Counted from the first letter of the stretch, positions 33,437 to 43,410 are shown. The stretch: 64,000 bases of DNA from Longitalea luteola (GCF_017356035.1 NZ_JAFIQX010000017.1:1-64000), one strand, 5' to 3'. The notes: a model not told the origin generated them from the sequence alone. Translations and numbers: made by a program.

Positions 33437-33841
33437 ATGAAACGAACAATTAAACATATCTGTTTGGCCGAGGATGACCCCGATGATTTTTATATTTTTT
33501 CCAACCTGCTGCATGAAGTAGACAGTTCAGTGAAACTCACCTGGTTTCAAACCTGCGAAGATCTGCTCCGGTATTTAAAGAATGGCAGCGATCTGCCATG
33601 CCTGATCGTTCTGGACATGAATATGCCAAAAATGGATGGTCAAACCTGTTTGGTAACGCTCAAAAAGGAAATAACACTACGCCATATCCCGGTCATTATA
33701 CTTTCTACAGCGTTTAAGCCTGGCGCCATTGACCTGGCTATCGAAGCCGGCGCTAATAAATATTATCAGAAACCATATTCGCCAAAAGAGTTCAAAACGA
33801 TCATAAGCGAAATACTTGCGATGCCGGTTGCCGAACAATGA
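33437..33841 (+). CDS. Single-domain response regulator
   Basis: 134 residues from ATG 33437 (MKRTIKHICLAEDD); the open frame from 33404 adds 11 residues that overlap the leader. Receiver residues are Asp13-Asp14, phosphoacceptor Asp60 in LIVLDMNMP, and Lys in YYQKPYS. It is a paralogue of the receiver at 30288 (identical KHICLAEDDPDD start and LDMNMPKM phrase region). No kinase adjacent. Confidence 0.9.
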   Translation: MKRTIKHICLAEDDPDDFYIFSNLLHEVDSSVKLTWFQTCEDLLRYLKNGSDLPCLIVLDMNMPKMDGQTCLVTLKKEITLRHIPVIILSTAFKPGAIDLAIEAGANKYYQKPYSPKEFKTIISEILAMPVAEQ

Positions 33842-34062
33842 GAAGGTACAGGATTTGCATTTTTTGTTAGGTTACTTTATAAACACGCGACTGAATATCA
33901 ACTGTATAAATAACTAATTAACAAATATTTGTGGCCTTTATCGCAAAGTTGGAATATTGTTTCTTCGTATCCCATGTAAACATCCGGTGAAACACGTTGG
34001 TAAGCGACCTGACCACCAAACCTTGTCTGAAGTTGATTCCCGTGTTAAATACCGAAATGTAC

Positions 34063-34971
34063 ATGAAAAGCGGCATCTGGACTTATTTCCTTTTTTTATC
34101 GATTACCTTGATATTGATGGTTGTTGCCTGCAATAAGGCTGACCAAACGGTTAGTGATAAAACTGATCTGACAACAGCCGATTCTACTATCGACACGAGC
34201 ACTTCTTTACCTGTAAAATTATGCCTTAATGCACCGGATTATGGGGACAGTATCGTTTACGTAAAACCCCAGAATGGGGGCGATTTTTTTGTGGAACCCA
34301 CGAACAACATCGGTATTGAAGGAACATATCTATCCTGGCCCGAAGGACTGCAAATAAACCGGAACACCGGCGTTATTAATCTTTCACAAAGCGAAACGGG
34401 CGTTCGATACCAGGTTGCATTCGTAAAGAAAGGAACTACCGATACCTGTGTAAGCCAGTTGATCGTGGGCGGACTAACTTATATGGATGGGATCTATGTG
34501 CTCGACCAACACGATACGCTGGCAAAACCGGTCTTCAACGCCGATCCTTTTAAATCTTCTGTCTGCGATGTCAGCGACGACACCGATTATCCCGATAACA
34601 ATGGTAATGGCAACAACCAATGCGCCTTTGACGATGATGCACCCGGGCAGCGGGCCAACGATCATAAACTGCGTGTACGTACGAAAAGCGGCATCATTAA
34701 CATGAAGAAGTCAGTGGATGATGGGTTGTTCGGTAAAAATCCGAAGAACGGCGCCACGAAAATGGTGCAGATCCGCTACAGGCTGAATGATGCCAGTCAG
34801 AAAGCACTTCAAAAAATAGCTGTACAGGTAATGTATTATGACAAGGTGTCGAGCATCCCACTTACATTACAACAGGAAATTGCCGGTAAACGAAACAGCA
34901 TGTTCAACTACAAGATCGTTAAGGGAAAACCCAGACCACCGTTGCTGATCATTGCGGGATTCTCCAGGTGA
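34063..34971 (+). CDS. Lipoprotein of unknown function
   Basis: 302 residues from ATG 34063 (MKSGIWTYFLF), with an alternative ATG at 34057; the frame is open back to 33997. A lipoprotein signal peptide ends in VVAC. The mature part contains a putative Ig/cadherin-like stretch (EGLQINRNTGVINLSQSETG) and an acidic Asn/Asp-rich segment (DYPDNNGNGNNQCAFDDD) that could bind calcium. No family recognised. Plausible surface or periplasmic lipoprotein. Confidence 0.65.
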   Translation: MKSGIWTYFLFLSITLILMVVACNKADQTVSDKTDLTTADSTIDTSTSLPVKLCLNAPDYGDSIVYVKPQNGGDFFVEPTNNIGIEGTYLSWPEGLQINRNTGVINLSQSETGVRYQVAFVKKGTTDTCVSQLIVGGLTYMDGIYVLDQHDTLAKPVFNADPFKSSVCDVSDDTDYPDNNGNGNNQCAFDDDAPGQRANDHKLRVRTKSGIINMKKSVDDGLFGKNPKNGATKMVQIRYRLNDASQKALQKIAVQVMYYDKVSSIPLTLQQEIAGKRNSMFNYKIVKGKPRPPLLIIAGFSR

Positions 34972-35141
34972 TCAACAGCCTCATTATCCGCGAGCTTTTT
35001 TTGTTTTTACACTTCGGGCCATTGCTTTATTTCTCTTCTTTTATAACAACGGTCATCAGTAACAGCTGGTAACACAAAAATATTTGCCTTGTACTGTTTT
35101 ATTTTGGGTAGTATATTCGCCGATGTACTCAAAAGATGCAC

Positions 35142-36497
35142 ATGTCATTCACTACAGACAAACAAACCCTGGAAGACCTGAACATTTTCGGTAAACATGG
35201 CGGAGATTCCATTTACAACATCTTCAACCGCTGCGTTACAAGAGGCGGGGCGGCGGTTCTGGCGGAATTGTTCCGGTATCCCCTTGCTGATTTTGAAGCT
35301 ATTAACAAACGCAGTGGAATTATACAATCGTTTGCGTTAGCGGGAACTTCGTTCCCTTTTAAAGGCGCCGACTTCGATGCGGTTGAATCTTATCTTGCTA
35401 ACACCGATGAGCGCTCCAAACTAACTGTGCAGGAAAATACGGTGGCCCGCAAGCTCACGAACATGATCGCAATGGACATTGAGACCCAGCAGATCTATAA
35501 GGGTGTTGAAGCCCTCGTGGCGCTGATGAAGAAAACGCAGGAATTGATGGAAGAGCTGAATGAGAATAAATTTTACAAACAGGAGAATGAGGAAATACGA
35601 ACCATTCTTAACAACCCCGCTTTCACTGAAATGAATCAAAGCAGGGGAAAGCTTTCACCCACACAAATAGCAGACTTTGATGTGATGCTGCGTTTCCGGT
35701 ACCGGACCCTGGTTGAAAAGCTGTTGCAGCATATCTTTCACCTCGACGTATACCTGGCGATCGCAAAAGTGGCCAATGAAAGAAAGTTTGTTTTTCCGAA
35801 AGCCCTGCCCGCCGGCCAGCCTGATCTGCTGAAGCTGGAAGGAGTGTACCATCCCCAGGTAAAAAACGCAGTACCGAACAATATTCATGTTACCACAGAT
35901 AACAATGTTATTTTCCTTACCGGCGCCAATATGGCCGGTAAATCAACTTTCATGAAATCGCTTAGCATTGCGATGTTCCTGGCGCATATGGGTTTTCCCG
36001 TTGCAGCACAGCAAATGGAATTTGCCGTGCTCGATGGTGTTTATACCACTATCAATTTACCCGATAACCTGGGCATGGGCGCCAGCCACTTTTACGCAGA
36101 AGTGTTGCGCGTAAAGAAAATGGCTGAAGAACTGCAACTGAAGAAAGGCCTCTTTATTGTTTTCGATGAACTGTTTCGCGGAACCAATGTGAAAGATGCT
36201 TATGAGGCTACGATTGCCATTACTTCGGCCTTCGCAAAGAAAAGAAAGAGCATTTTCCTGATCTCCACACATATTATCGAAGCGGGGGATGTGCTGAAAG
36301 AAAAGTGCAGCAATATCAATTTCGTTTACCTGCCCACGCGCATGAACGGCCATCAACCTGTATATACCTATACATTGGAACAGGGGATTACCGGCGACCG
36401 GCACGGCATGGTGATCATCAACAATGAAAAAATACTGGAGATCCTGCAAAACGGAAAAAAGCAATTACGAAAAACTACTGCAAACTATGGGATTTAA
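35142..36497 (+). CDS. MutS-like ATPase, first of a tandem pair
   Basis: 451 residues from ATG 35142 (MSFTTDKQTLEDL); ATG 35136 adds two. It carries the MutS core (domain III) helices and the C-terminal ABC-type ATPase: Walker A GANMAGKST near 261-269, Walker B and signature in FIVFDELFRGTN, and the switch STHIIEAGD. The N-terminal mismatch-binding domain (with the Phe-x-Glu motif) and connector of true MutS are absent, and length is about half. It is therefore a MutS-related ATPase of unknown target, cytoplasmic. The last codons overlap the start of the second copy by 11 bases. Confidence 0.88.
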   Translation: MSFTTDKQTLEDLNIFGKHGGDSIYNIFNRCVTRGGAAVLAELFRYPLADFEAINKRSGIIQSFALAGTSFPFKGADFDAVESYLANTDERSKLTVQENTVARKLTNMIAMDIETQQIYKGVEALVALMKKTQELMEELNENKFYKQENEEIRTILNNPAFTEMNQSRGKLSPTQIADFDVMLRFRYRTLVEKLLQHIFHLDVYLAIAKVANERKFVFPKALPAGQPDLLKLEGVYHPQVKNAVPNNIHVTTDNNVIFLTGANMAGKSTFMKSLSIAMFLAHMGFPVAAQQMEFAVLDGVYTTINLPDNLGMGASHFYAEVLRVKKMAEELQLKKGLFIVFDELFRGTNVKDAYEATIAITSAFAKKRKSIFLISTHIIEAGDVLKEKCSNINFVYLPTRMNGHQPVYTYTLEQGITGDRHGMVIINNEKILEILQNGKKQLRKTTANYGI

Positions 36498-37800
36498 AAC
36501 TGATAAGCAAACACTGGACGATCTGAATATTACCGGCAGGTTTAAAGCACAATCTGTCTTCAGTCTTTTTAATGACACGCAAACGGGCGGTGGTGAAAAG
36601 CTGCTGGAAGGTATGTTCCAGCAGCCGCTGACGGATGCTGCTGCTATAAACAACCGCAGTGATGTGTTTAACTATTTTCACAACAAGCAGCTGTCTTTTC
36701 CTTTCAATCCGTCAACCATCCAGGCAGCAGAAACATACCTGGGTGAAGAAACCGGCAGTTCTTACCTGCTAGCGGCGGGGGCGCATTTACGCAGGAAGTT
36801 CCTGCAAATGGCCATGAAAGACGAACAGTATGGCCAGTTGCAGAGCGGCCTGTTGGCGACCATCGATATGTTGAAGGCTTTGCAGCAGTTCCTGCCATTG
36901 ATGGAAGGCTGTCCTGCCACCGGACTGTTTGAAACGGTTGCCGTCACTTTCAAAGGTGATAAGATGAAATGGCTGCAGGAGGTAGGGGTTGATCAACCGC
37001 TTACGCTCTTACAGCTGGCGCGGTATGACCATCTTGTGCGGCATGTACTGCGCAATGAAATGGAAGGCATACTCCGGTTTATTTATCATCTCGACGTTTA
37101 TATCGCGGTAAGCAATGTGGCCCGCGAGCGGAATTTTTTGTATGCCCGGGCCCTTCCAAAGGATCAGCATATCTTTCAGACGACTGCATTACACCATCCG
37201 GCGCTGAAGAACGGGGTGGCCAATCCGCTTCACCTGCACGAGGACCGGAATGTGCTGTTCCTGACCGGCGCCAATATGGCCGGCAAATCTACATTGATGA
37301 AGTCGCTTGGTATAGCCGTGTACCTGGCTCATATGGGATTTCCTGTTGCTGCCAGGGATCTGGTGTTTTCGGTCAGGGACGGGCTTTATACGTCGATCAA
37401 TGTATCAGATAATCTAAACCTCGGGTATAGCCATTTTTATGCAGAAGTGCTGCGGGTGAAGAAGGTAGCCGAGCAAGTGGCGGAAGGCAATGACCTGGTG
37501 GTCATCTTCGACGAACTTTTTAAGGGCACCAATGTGAAAGATGCCTATGATGCAACGCTGGCTGTTACAAAAGAATTTGCTGCCTATCGCAATAGCTTTT
37601 TTGTCATTTCAACACATATTATTGAAGTGGGCGCTGCGCTTCAACAGGAATGTGACAACCTGCAATTTTCTTATCTCCCCACCATTATGGAAGGCAGCGT
37701 GCCCAGATACCCGTATACACTTACGGCAGGCATTACGAATGACCGCCATGGTATGATCATCATTGAAAATGAAAGGATCCTCGAAATGATACAAGAATAA
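36487..37800 (+). CDS. MutS-like ATPase, second of a tandem pair
   Basis: 437 residues from ATG 36487 (MGFKTDKQTLDDL), whose ATGGGATTTAA overlaps the upstream stop, so translation is coupled. The open frame extends to 36424 but that part lies inside the upstream gene. Walker A GANMAGKST is again at about 261-269, with VVIFDELFKGTN and STHIIEVG. Its N-terminal halves match the first copy closely (TDKQTL-DLNI). The two probably form a heterodimer; that is inference from the pairing. Confidence 0.88.
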   Translation: MGFKTDKQTLDDLNITGRFKAQSVFSLFNDTQTGGGEKLLEGMFQQPLTDAAAINNRSDVFNYFHNKQLSFPFNPSTIQAAETYLGEETGSSYLLAAGAHLRRKFLQMAMKDEQYGQLQSGLLATIDMLKALQQFLPLMEGCPATGLFETVAVTFKGDKMKWLQEVGVDQPLTLLQLARYDHLVRHVLRNEMEGILRFIYHLDVYIAVSNVARERNFLYARALPKDQHIFQTTALHHPALKNGVANPLHLHEDRNVLFLTGANMAGKSTLMKSLGIAVYLAHMGFPVAARDLVFSVRDGLYTSINVSDNLNLGYSHFYAEVLRVKKVAEQVAEGNDLVVIFDELFKGTNVKDAYDATLAVTKEFAAYRNSFFVISTHIIEVGAALQQECDNLQFSYLPTIMEGSVPRYPYTLTAGITNDRHGMIIIENERILEMIQE

Positions 37801-37857
37801 AAAAAGCCGCAATTTGTTGTATATTGATGAATAAAATCTAATACCAACGATGGTCTT

Positions 37858-38445
37858 ATGTCGACTGTTGAACTTGACTATGACACGATATTGAAATTTA
37901 AAAATGGGGATGAATCGGCTTTCACCGTCGTTTACAATCATTTCTACAACAGCATATTCTCATTTTGCAAGTACCTGCTGCCTAATATCGAGGATGCGAG
38001 GGATATGACCGCACAACTTTTTATCCAGGTTTGGGAAAAAAGAGACAGATTCGATTCCTACAAAAACCTCCGGGGCTTTCTCTTTTTAAATGCACGAAAC
38101 AAATGTTTCAATTACCTGCGCGACCAAAAGGCCCGCTCTGCCATTGACAAACAGCTTGGCGATTTTACCATTGCAGAACAAAGGTCTATTCTCTTTGCTG
38201 AAATTGAATCTGAGCTGGTCACCTGTATCCGCGAAGAAGTGGAAAAACTGCCCGACTACTACAGGAATATCCTGAAATTGTCGTATTTCCAGGGATATGA
38301 TAACCAGGAGATCGCCGACATGCTTCAGATCAGTGAAAAAACGGTGCGCAATGCGAAATCGATTGCATTGAAGACGGTCAGGTTACTCTTTCAAAGCAGG
38401 AATGCGAAAATCGGCTTTGCCGTCAGCTTCTATTATTTTTTTTAA
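37858..38445 (+). CDS. ECF RNA polymerase sigma factor of the SusCD-linked type
   Basis: 195 residues. Region 2 is about 22-85 (FTVVYNHFYNSIFSFCKYLL, DARDMTAQLFIQVWEKRDRF) and region 4 about 130-180 (LPDYYRNILKLSYFQGYDNQ, then EIADMLQISEKTVRN). This is the Bacteroidota FecI/ECF type transcribed with a FecR anti-sigma. It heads a co-directional locus that includes FecR, SusC and SusD. The last 12 residues are aromatic-rich. Confidence 0.93.
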   Translation: MSTVELDYDTILKFKNGDESAFTVVYNHFYNSIFSFCKYLLPNIEDARDMTAQLFIQVWEKRDRFDSYKNLRGFLFLNARNKCFNYLRDQKARSAIDKQLGDFTIAEQRSILFAEIESELVTCIREEVEKLPDYYRNILKLSYFQGYDNQEIADMLQISEKTVRNAKSIALKTVRLLFQSRNAKIGFAVSFYYFF

Positions 38446-38554
38446 ATCTTTCGGGACAAACAACACTCCTTACGGGTTATATATGCAGCAAAAGGAATTT
38501 CAACGATTTGCTTTTTCCTGATTCCTGTTTGTATACCTTATCAACTAACGGTTT

Positions 38555-39775
38555 ATGAATGAAATGTCGAGAAATATTGCCGGTCTCATTATGAAATACC
38601 TGAACGACGAACTGAACGATCAGGAGAAACAGGAACTGGACGAATGGGTGCACCAGTCGGAAGATCATCAACGGTTTTTCCGGCAGTTTACCGGGGAAGA
38701 AGCGTTTGCTGCAACACTGGAAGAATATGAGACAAGCAAAGGCATCGTTTTAACGAAGATAAAAGAAGAGATTCACTTTGGCGCGCAGCGCCGGTCGAAA
38801 AGCAGGATCGTGTGGTTGAACCGGCGAACACTTACAGCTGCAGCTGCTTCCGTCATAATAGCTGGCGGCGCATGGCTGTGGTGGGTAACCGATAAAAAAG
38901 AAAAGCGGGTTACAGCAACCGTGACCGTACAGCCGGCGCACGACAGGCAACCCGCATCCGAAGGCGCTGTGTTGAAGCTGGCTGATGGAAAAGAGATCAT
39001 CCTCGACGATGCGCAAAATGGTGCTGTTGCCATACAGGGCAATACCCGGGTAACCAAACAGGGAGGCCTGTTATCCTACAACAATAACGATGAGGGCGAT
39101 ACGGTTTTGTACAATACCTTGTCCACGCCGGAGGGTAAGATCTATAAATTGTTATTGCCTGATGGCTCCATGGTTTGGTTGAATGCGGCCAGTTCGATAC
39201 GTTTTCCCACCGCATTTACAAACGGCCAGCGAAGTGTAGAAATAACCGGTGAAGTGTATTTCGAAGTAGCATCCGTTCGGCTTGGCTCAGGAGAAAAAAT
39301 GCCCTTCCAGGTAACGGCCAACCAACGCGCCAGGATCAATGTGCTGGGTACTCACTTCAATGTGAATGCGTATGACAACGAGGCATTGCTTCGTACGACC
39401 CTGCTGGAAGGAAGCGTGCGTATACAGTTGATGCAGGAACCTGGTAACGCCGTTGTTTTGAAAGCCGGGGAACAGGCGCAAATAAGGAATGCGCAGGCCG
39501 GCCGCATCACCGTTCATCATGCGAATATCAAAAATGTGATGGGGTGGAAAGATGGCTACTTCAGCCTTGACGATCTGTCGCTGGAAGCATTGATGCGCGA
39601 GGTGGAACGCTGGTATGATGTAGAGGTAGTGTATGAAAAAGGGATTCCGGTGAAATCGTTCTTTGGAAAAGTGAACAGGGACCTTTCCTTACTTGATTTT
39701 ATGGAAGGGTTGAAAGACTGGGGCGTTCGGTTCAGGCTGGAAGGAAGAAAGCTGATCATTACAGGAATCGAATAA
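38555..39775 (+). CDS. FecR-family anti-sigma factor
   Basis: 406 residues. N-terminal cytoplasmic sigma-binding helix part about 1-88 (YLNDELNDQEKQELDEW), one membrane helix about 92-112 (TAAAASVIIAGGAWLWWV), then the periplasmic FecR domain (TPEGKIYKLLLPDGSMVWLN, ITGEVYFEV) and the DUF4974 C-terminal domain (FSLDDLSLEALMREVERWY, FFGKVNRDL). It would receive the SusC signal and release the sigma factor. About 110 bases lie between it and the sigma gene. Confidence 0.93.
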   Translation: MNEMSRNIAGLIMKYLNDELNDQEKQELDEWVHQSEDHQRFFRQFTGEEAFAATLEEYETSKGIVLTKIKEEIHFGAQRRSKSRIVWLNRRTLTAAAASVIIAGGAWLWWVTDKKEKRVTATVTVQPAHDRQPASEGAVLKLADGKEIILDDAQNGAVAIQGNTRVTKQGGLLSYNNNDEGDTVLYNTLSTPEGKIYKLLLPDGSMVWLNAASSIRFPTAFTNGQRSVEITGEVYFEVASVRLGSGEKMPFQVTANQRARINVLGTHFNVNAYDNEALLRTTLLEGSVRIQLMQEPGNAVVLKAGEQAQIRNAQAGRITVHHANIKNVMGWKDGYFSLDDLSLEALMREVERWYDVEVVYEKGIPVKSFFGKVNRDLSLLDFMEGLKDWGVRFRLEGRKLIITGIE

Positions 39776-39869
39776 CGCGGAACGCTTAACGCTCAACGCT
39801 TAACGCTTAACACGGAACGCGGAACGCTGAACGCTTAACGCGGAACGCTGAACGCGGAACGCAAAGCGC
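39772..39869. repeat. Tandem heptamer repeat NNAACGC
   Basis: Thirteen consecutive seven-base units from 39772 to 39862 follow NNAACGC (GGAACGC, TTAACGC, TGAACGC, TCAACGC, one TTAACAC), and one degenerate AAAGCGC closes it at 39869. The first unit overlaps the FecR stop codon. The order of variants is irregular, unlike a simple microsatellite. Confidence 0.9.
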
Positions 39870-40002
39870 CCCGTTAGGATGGATCCGTTCAGACGGGCTT
39901 AAAGCCGGAAACCTGGCTTTACCTATTGCCTGTTATCTATAGCAAATTGATTCAATCTATAGGCTTTTCAGAAGCCATGACCCAACCAAAACACTGTTGA
40001 CA

Positions 40003-43000
40003 ATGAGATTGACTGTTTTATTGATTGCCGGGATCTTCCTGGCACAAGGGGCTGTTATAGCCCAAACGATCACCTTCTCGGGGAAAGATATAGCCATGAA
40101 CAAAGTGTTTGAAGTGATCGAACAACAAACCGGTTACGTAATTTCCGGCGACAAGAGCATCCTTACTTCTTCCAAACCTGTTACCGTGGCTGTTAGCAAT
40201 GTTCCGCTGGATCAGTTCCTGTACCTAATATTTAAGGACCAGCATATTGCTTATCGCATCCGCGGGAAGAACATTTTCCTTTCCCGCAGCAGGGATCCGT
40301 CTACAAAAAATGAACTGTCAGTAACAGGTACACCTGCGCCATTTCCGCTGGCGATCATTACCGGCACGGTCCGGTCGCGCAAGGGCGAATTACTGCCGGG
40401 CGCATCCATCCGGTTGAAGGGTATGCAGTCAGGCACCACCACCGACGCCCAGGGAAATTTCAGTCTGCGCAACATACCCGAAAAGACCATCCTGCAAATA
40501 TCCAGCATCGGTTATGAAACCATTGAAGTAGTGATAAACGAAGTACCGGAGGGTTACACCGCAGTGGCCGTTAAAAGAGACCAGGTTGATAACGTAAGGG
40601 CCATTCCCGGCAAATTGCTCACCATCGACATTCTGTTGGAGAACAGCAATAGCCAGATGAACCAGGTCATTGTCAATGGCTATTCAAATATCAATAAAAG
40701 CAATTTTACCGGCTCCGCCGTCACGATCAAACGCGACGAACTGTTGAAAGTAGCGCCAACCAATGTATTACGCAGCCTGCAAATATTCGATCCTTCCTTC
40801 AAAGTGACCGATAACAACAGCCTGGGTGCTGATCCGAATAACATCAACCCCGTCTATATCCGCGGCCGTTCAGGCATTGGGGATGTTACATTGCCAAACG
40901 ATGAAGCCGCCCTAACGCCCACACAGCTTCGCAATGACCCCAACCTGCCCACCTTTATTCTCGATGGTTACGAGGTAACGGCGCAAAGGATCTTTGACCT
41001 GGATCCCACCCGGGTGGAGTCTATCACCATTCTCAAAGACGCGGCTTCTACTGCCATCTATGGGTCACGGGCTGCCAATGGGGTAGTGGTGGTAGAAACG
41101 GTAAAACCCGTGAGTGGAAAATTGCGGATAAATTATTCATTGAACGGAAGCGTAACAGCACCTGACCTGTCGGGTTACCACCTGTTGAACGCAAGGGACA
41201 AGCTGGAGCTGGAACGAATAACGGGTATGTTTGAACCCCGGCCGGATGATCAACCTTCGGGGGCGCTGGCCCGTGAGCGAAGCTATTACGGCAAACTGGC
41301 AGAGATCGACCGCGGCGTGGAAACAGACTGGCTCTCACAACCGTTACGCACCGGTTTAAATCAGCGCCACAACATCCTGGTGGAAGGCGGTTCCAAAGAG
41401 TTTATCTTCGGCGGTGACCTGAATTTTGCGCGTACGCAGGGGGTGATGAAAGGTTCCGGACGCAATAACAATTCGATTGGCTTTTCCATTTCTTACAGGA
41501 AGAATAACCTCATGTTCCGGAATTATATCCAATGGAATAATATTCAGTCACAGGAATCTCCCTTTGGTTCGTTTGCTACCTATGCCATGCAGAACCCTTA
41601 TGATGATTTCCGGGACGAGGACGGCGCTTACAAAAAACTGTTGACAAACTGGGGACATCCCGGAAGCCCTTTAGGCAATCCCCTGTATGATGCACATCTG
41701 AAAAGCTACAACCGGACTGCACACAACGATTTTTCGAACAACTTCAGTCTCCGCTGGACCATCGCCAATGGCTTACGGCTGGATACGCGCCTATCCGTTT
41801 TGCTGCAAAAAAGCCAGCAGCAACACTTTAAAGATCCGGCTTCGTCGCAGTTCAATAATATGGAATTCACAAAAAGGGGAACAAAAAGCATCCTGGATGA
41901 TGAACTGCGCACCTGGGATTTCAATGCGCTGCTGTTGTATGGCAGGGGCTATGGCAAACACTTTCTCAACATGACCCTGGGGGCGAATGCCAACCAGAAA
42001 GATCTGATCCGGTCCGGCTATTCCGTTCAGGGGTTTCTCACGGGTAATACAGACGATGTGAATTTCGCTGCTGAGATCCTGAACAAACCAACCGGTGACA
42101 ATGAGAAATCGCGGTTGGTCGGCTTCCTGGCCTCGGCCAACTATAGCTACGACAATATCTACCTGCTCGATTTTTCAGGCCGGTACGATGGCGCTTCGCA
42201 ATTTGGTTCCAATGTGCGGTTTGCACCTTTCTGGTCGTTGGGCGCGGGTATCAACATTCATAACTATGCAGGTATAAAACAAAACTATCCCTGGTTGAAC
42301 AACCTTAAGGTTCGGTCGAACTACGGACAGGTTGGTAAGGCCGGGTTTTCACAAAGTGTATCTAAAAGCACGTACGGCTATAATTTTGAGGACTGGTATG
42401 TTTTTGGGATCGGCGCTAATTTAGTTACACTTGCCAATCCTGACCTGAAGTGGGAAAAAACAACGATGCTCGATTATGGTGTCGATGTCACCGTTTTTAA
42501 CCGGCTTAGCATCACCTTTAATTACTACCATAAAAATACAGTCGACCTCATAGGGGATATTACCTTGCCTGTGTCTACCGGTTTTACTTCGTACAAAAGT
42601 AACCTGGGTGAGATCCTGAACAAGGGCTATGAGTTCAATGTACGGTACCAGTTGATCAATCGGCGCTCCGTGAGCCTCAGCCTGTATGCTACTGCGGCGC
42701 ACAACAGTAATAAGTTCCTGAAGATCGGCGATGCGCTCAAAGAGTACAACAAGCGCGTGGAGAAATATTACCAGGATAACGATGTGGTAGATAAACCGCT
42801 GAACAAATATTTTGAAGGCGCCTCGCTAACGGCTATGTATGCTATGCGATCGCTGGGTGTGAATCCGGCAGATGGCAGGGAAATCTTCCTTGACCGGAAC
42901 GGCGATGTTACCTATACCTGGAACCAGACCCAGCATGTGGTCGTAGGCGATACGGAGCCCGATTGGCGCGGATCATTCGGATTTAATTTTACTTACAAGA

Positions 43001-43410
43001 ACTTCTTCGTCTTTACCGGCTTCCTGTACGAACTGGGCGGCGACATGTACAACAATACGCTGGTAAGTAAAGTGGAAAATGCAAACGTCTACTGGAACGT
43101 AGACAAGAGGGTGTTCTCAGACCGCTGGCAAAAGCCGGGTGATATCACCTATTTAAAAGATGTGCGCTTATGGAATGAGACAACACAGGTGACCTCACGT
43201 TTTGTGCAGCGCAATAATTATATCGACTTCAATTCCATTACTCTTGGCTACGACCTTCCGCAGCGGTTACTCAGCAGGTGGAAGATAAACAACTGCCGGG
43301 TGCAGATAACCAGTAATGAACTGGGACGCATTTCCTCTATCGACATCGAACGCGGAACCGATTATCCTTACGCCAGAACCCTCAACTTTACTTTAAACCT
43401 CGGCATTTAA
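40003..43410 (+). CDS. SusC/RagA-type TonB-linked outer-membrane protein with STN domain
   Basis: 1135 residues from ATG 40003; the open frame from TTG 39997 adds two. Signal peptide to about 22 (VIAQT). The secretin/TonB N-terminal (STN) domain, about 25-100 (KDIAMNKVFEVIEQQTGYVI), is the part that contacts FecR. A CarboxypepD-like domain covers about 125-200 (ITGTVRSRKGELLPGASIRL), the plug about 225-370 (VNGYSNINKSNFTGS, TILKDAASTAIYGSRAANGV), then the barrel. It imports a ligand captured by the SusD lipoprotein. Start codon of SusD follows with no gap. Confidence 0.95.
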   Translation: MRLTVLLIAGIFLAQGAVIAQTITFSGKDIAMNKVFEVIEQQTGYVISGDKSILTSSKPVTVAVSNVPLDQFLYLIFKDQHIAYRIRGKNIFLSRSRDPSTKNELSVTGTPAPFPLAIITGTVRSRKGELLPGASIRLKGMQSGTTTDAQGNFSLRNIPEKTILQISSIGYETIEVVINEVPEGYTAVAVKRDQVDNVRAIPGKLLTIDILLENSNSQMNQVIVNGYSNINKSNFTGSAVTIKRDELLKVAPTNVLRSLQIFDPSFKVTDNNSLGADPNNINPVYIRGRSGIGDVTLPNDEAALTPTQLRNDPNLPTFILDGYEVTAQRIFDLDPTRVESITILKDAASTAIYGSRAANGVVVVETVKPVSGKLRINYSLNGSVTAPDLSGYHLLNARDKLELERITGMFEPRPDDQPSGALARERSYYGKLAEIDRGVETDWLSQPLRTGLNQRHNILVEGGSKEFIFGGDLNFARTQGVMKGSGRNNNSIGFSISYRKNNLMFRNYIQWNNIQSQESPFGSFATYAMQNPYDDFRDEDGAYKKLLTNWGHPGSPLGNPLYDAHLKSYNRTAHNDFSNNFSLRWTIANGLRLDTRLSVLLQKSQQQHFKDPASSQFNNMEFTKRGTKSILDDELRTWDFNALLLYGRGYGKHFLNMTLGANANQKDLIRSGYSVQGFLTGNTDDVNFAAEILNKPTGDNEKSRLVGFLASANYSYDNIYLLDFSGRYDGASQFGSNVRFAPFWSLGAGINIHNYAGIKQNYPWLNNLKVRSNYGQVGKAGFSQSVSKSTYGYNFEDWYVFGIGANLVTLANPDLKWEKTTMLDYGVDVTVFNRLSITFNYYHKNTVDLIGDITLPVSTGFTSYKSNLGEILNKGYEFNVRYQLINRRSVSLSLYATAAHNSNKFLKIGDALKEYNKRVEKYYQDNDVVDKPLNKYFEGASLTAMYAMRSLGVNPADGREIFLDRNGDVTYTWNQTQHVVVGDTEPDWRGSFGFNFTYKNFFVFTGFLYELGGDMYNNTLVSKVENANVYWNVDKRVFSDRWQKPGDITYLKDVRLWNETTQVTSRFVQRNNYIDFNSITLGYDLPQRLLSRWKINNCRVQITSNELGRISSIDIERGTDYPYARTLNFTLNLGI

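Noticed and set aside
35142-37800. Canonical mutS
   Set aside because: Both proteins are about half the length of MutS and lack the mismatch-binding domain.
39772-39869. Heptamer array as CRISPR
   Set aside because: Units are seven bases without spacers and with irregular variants; no cas genes near.
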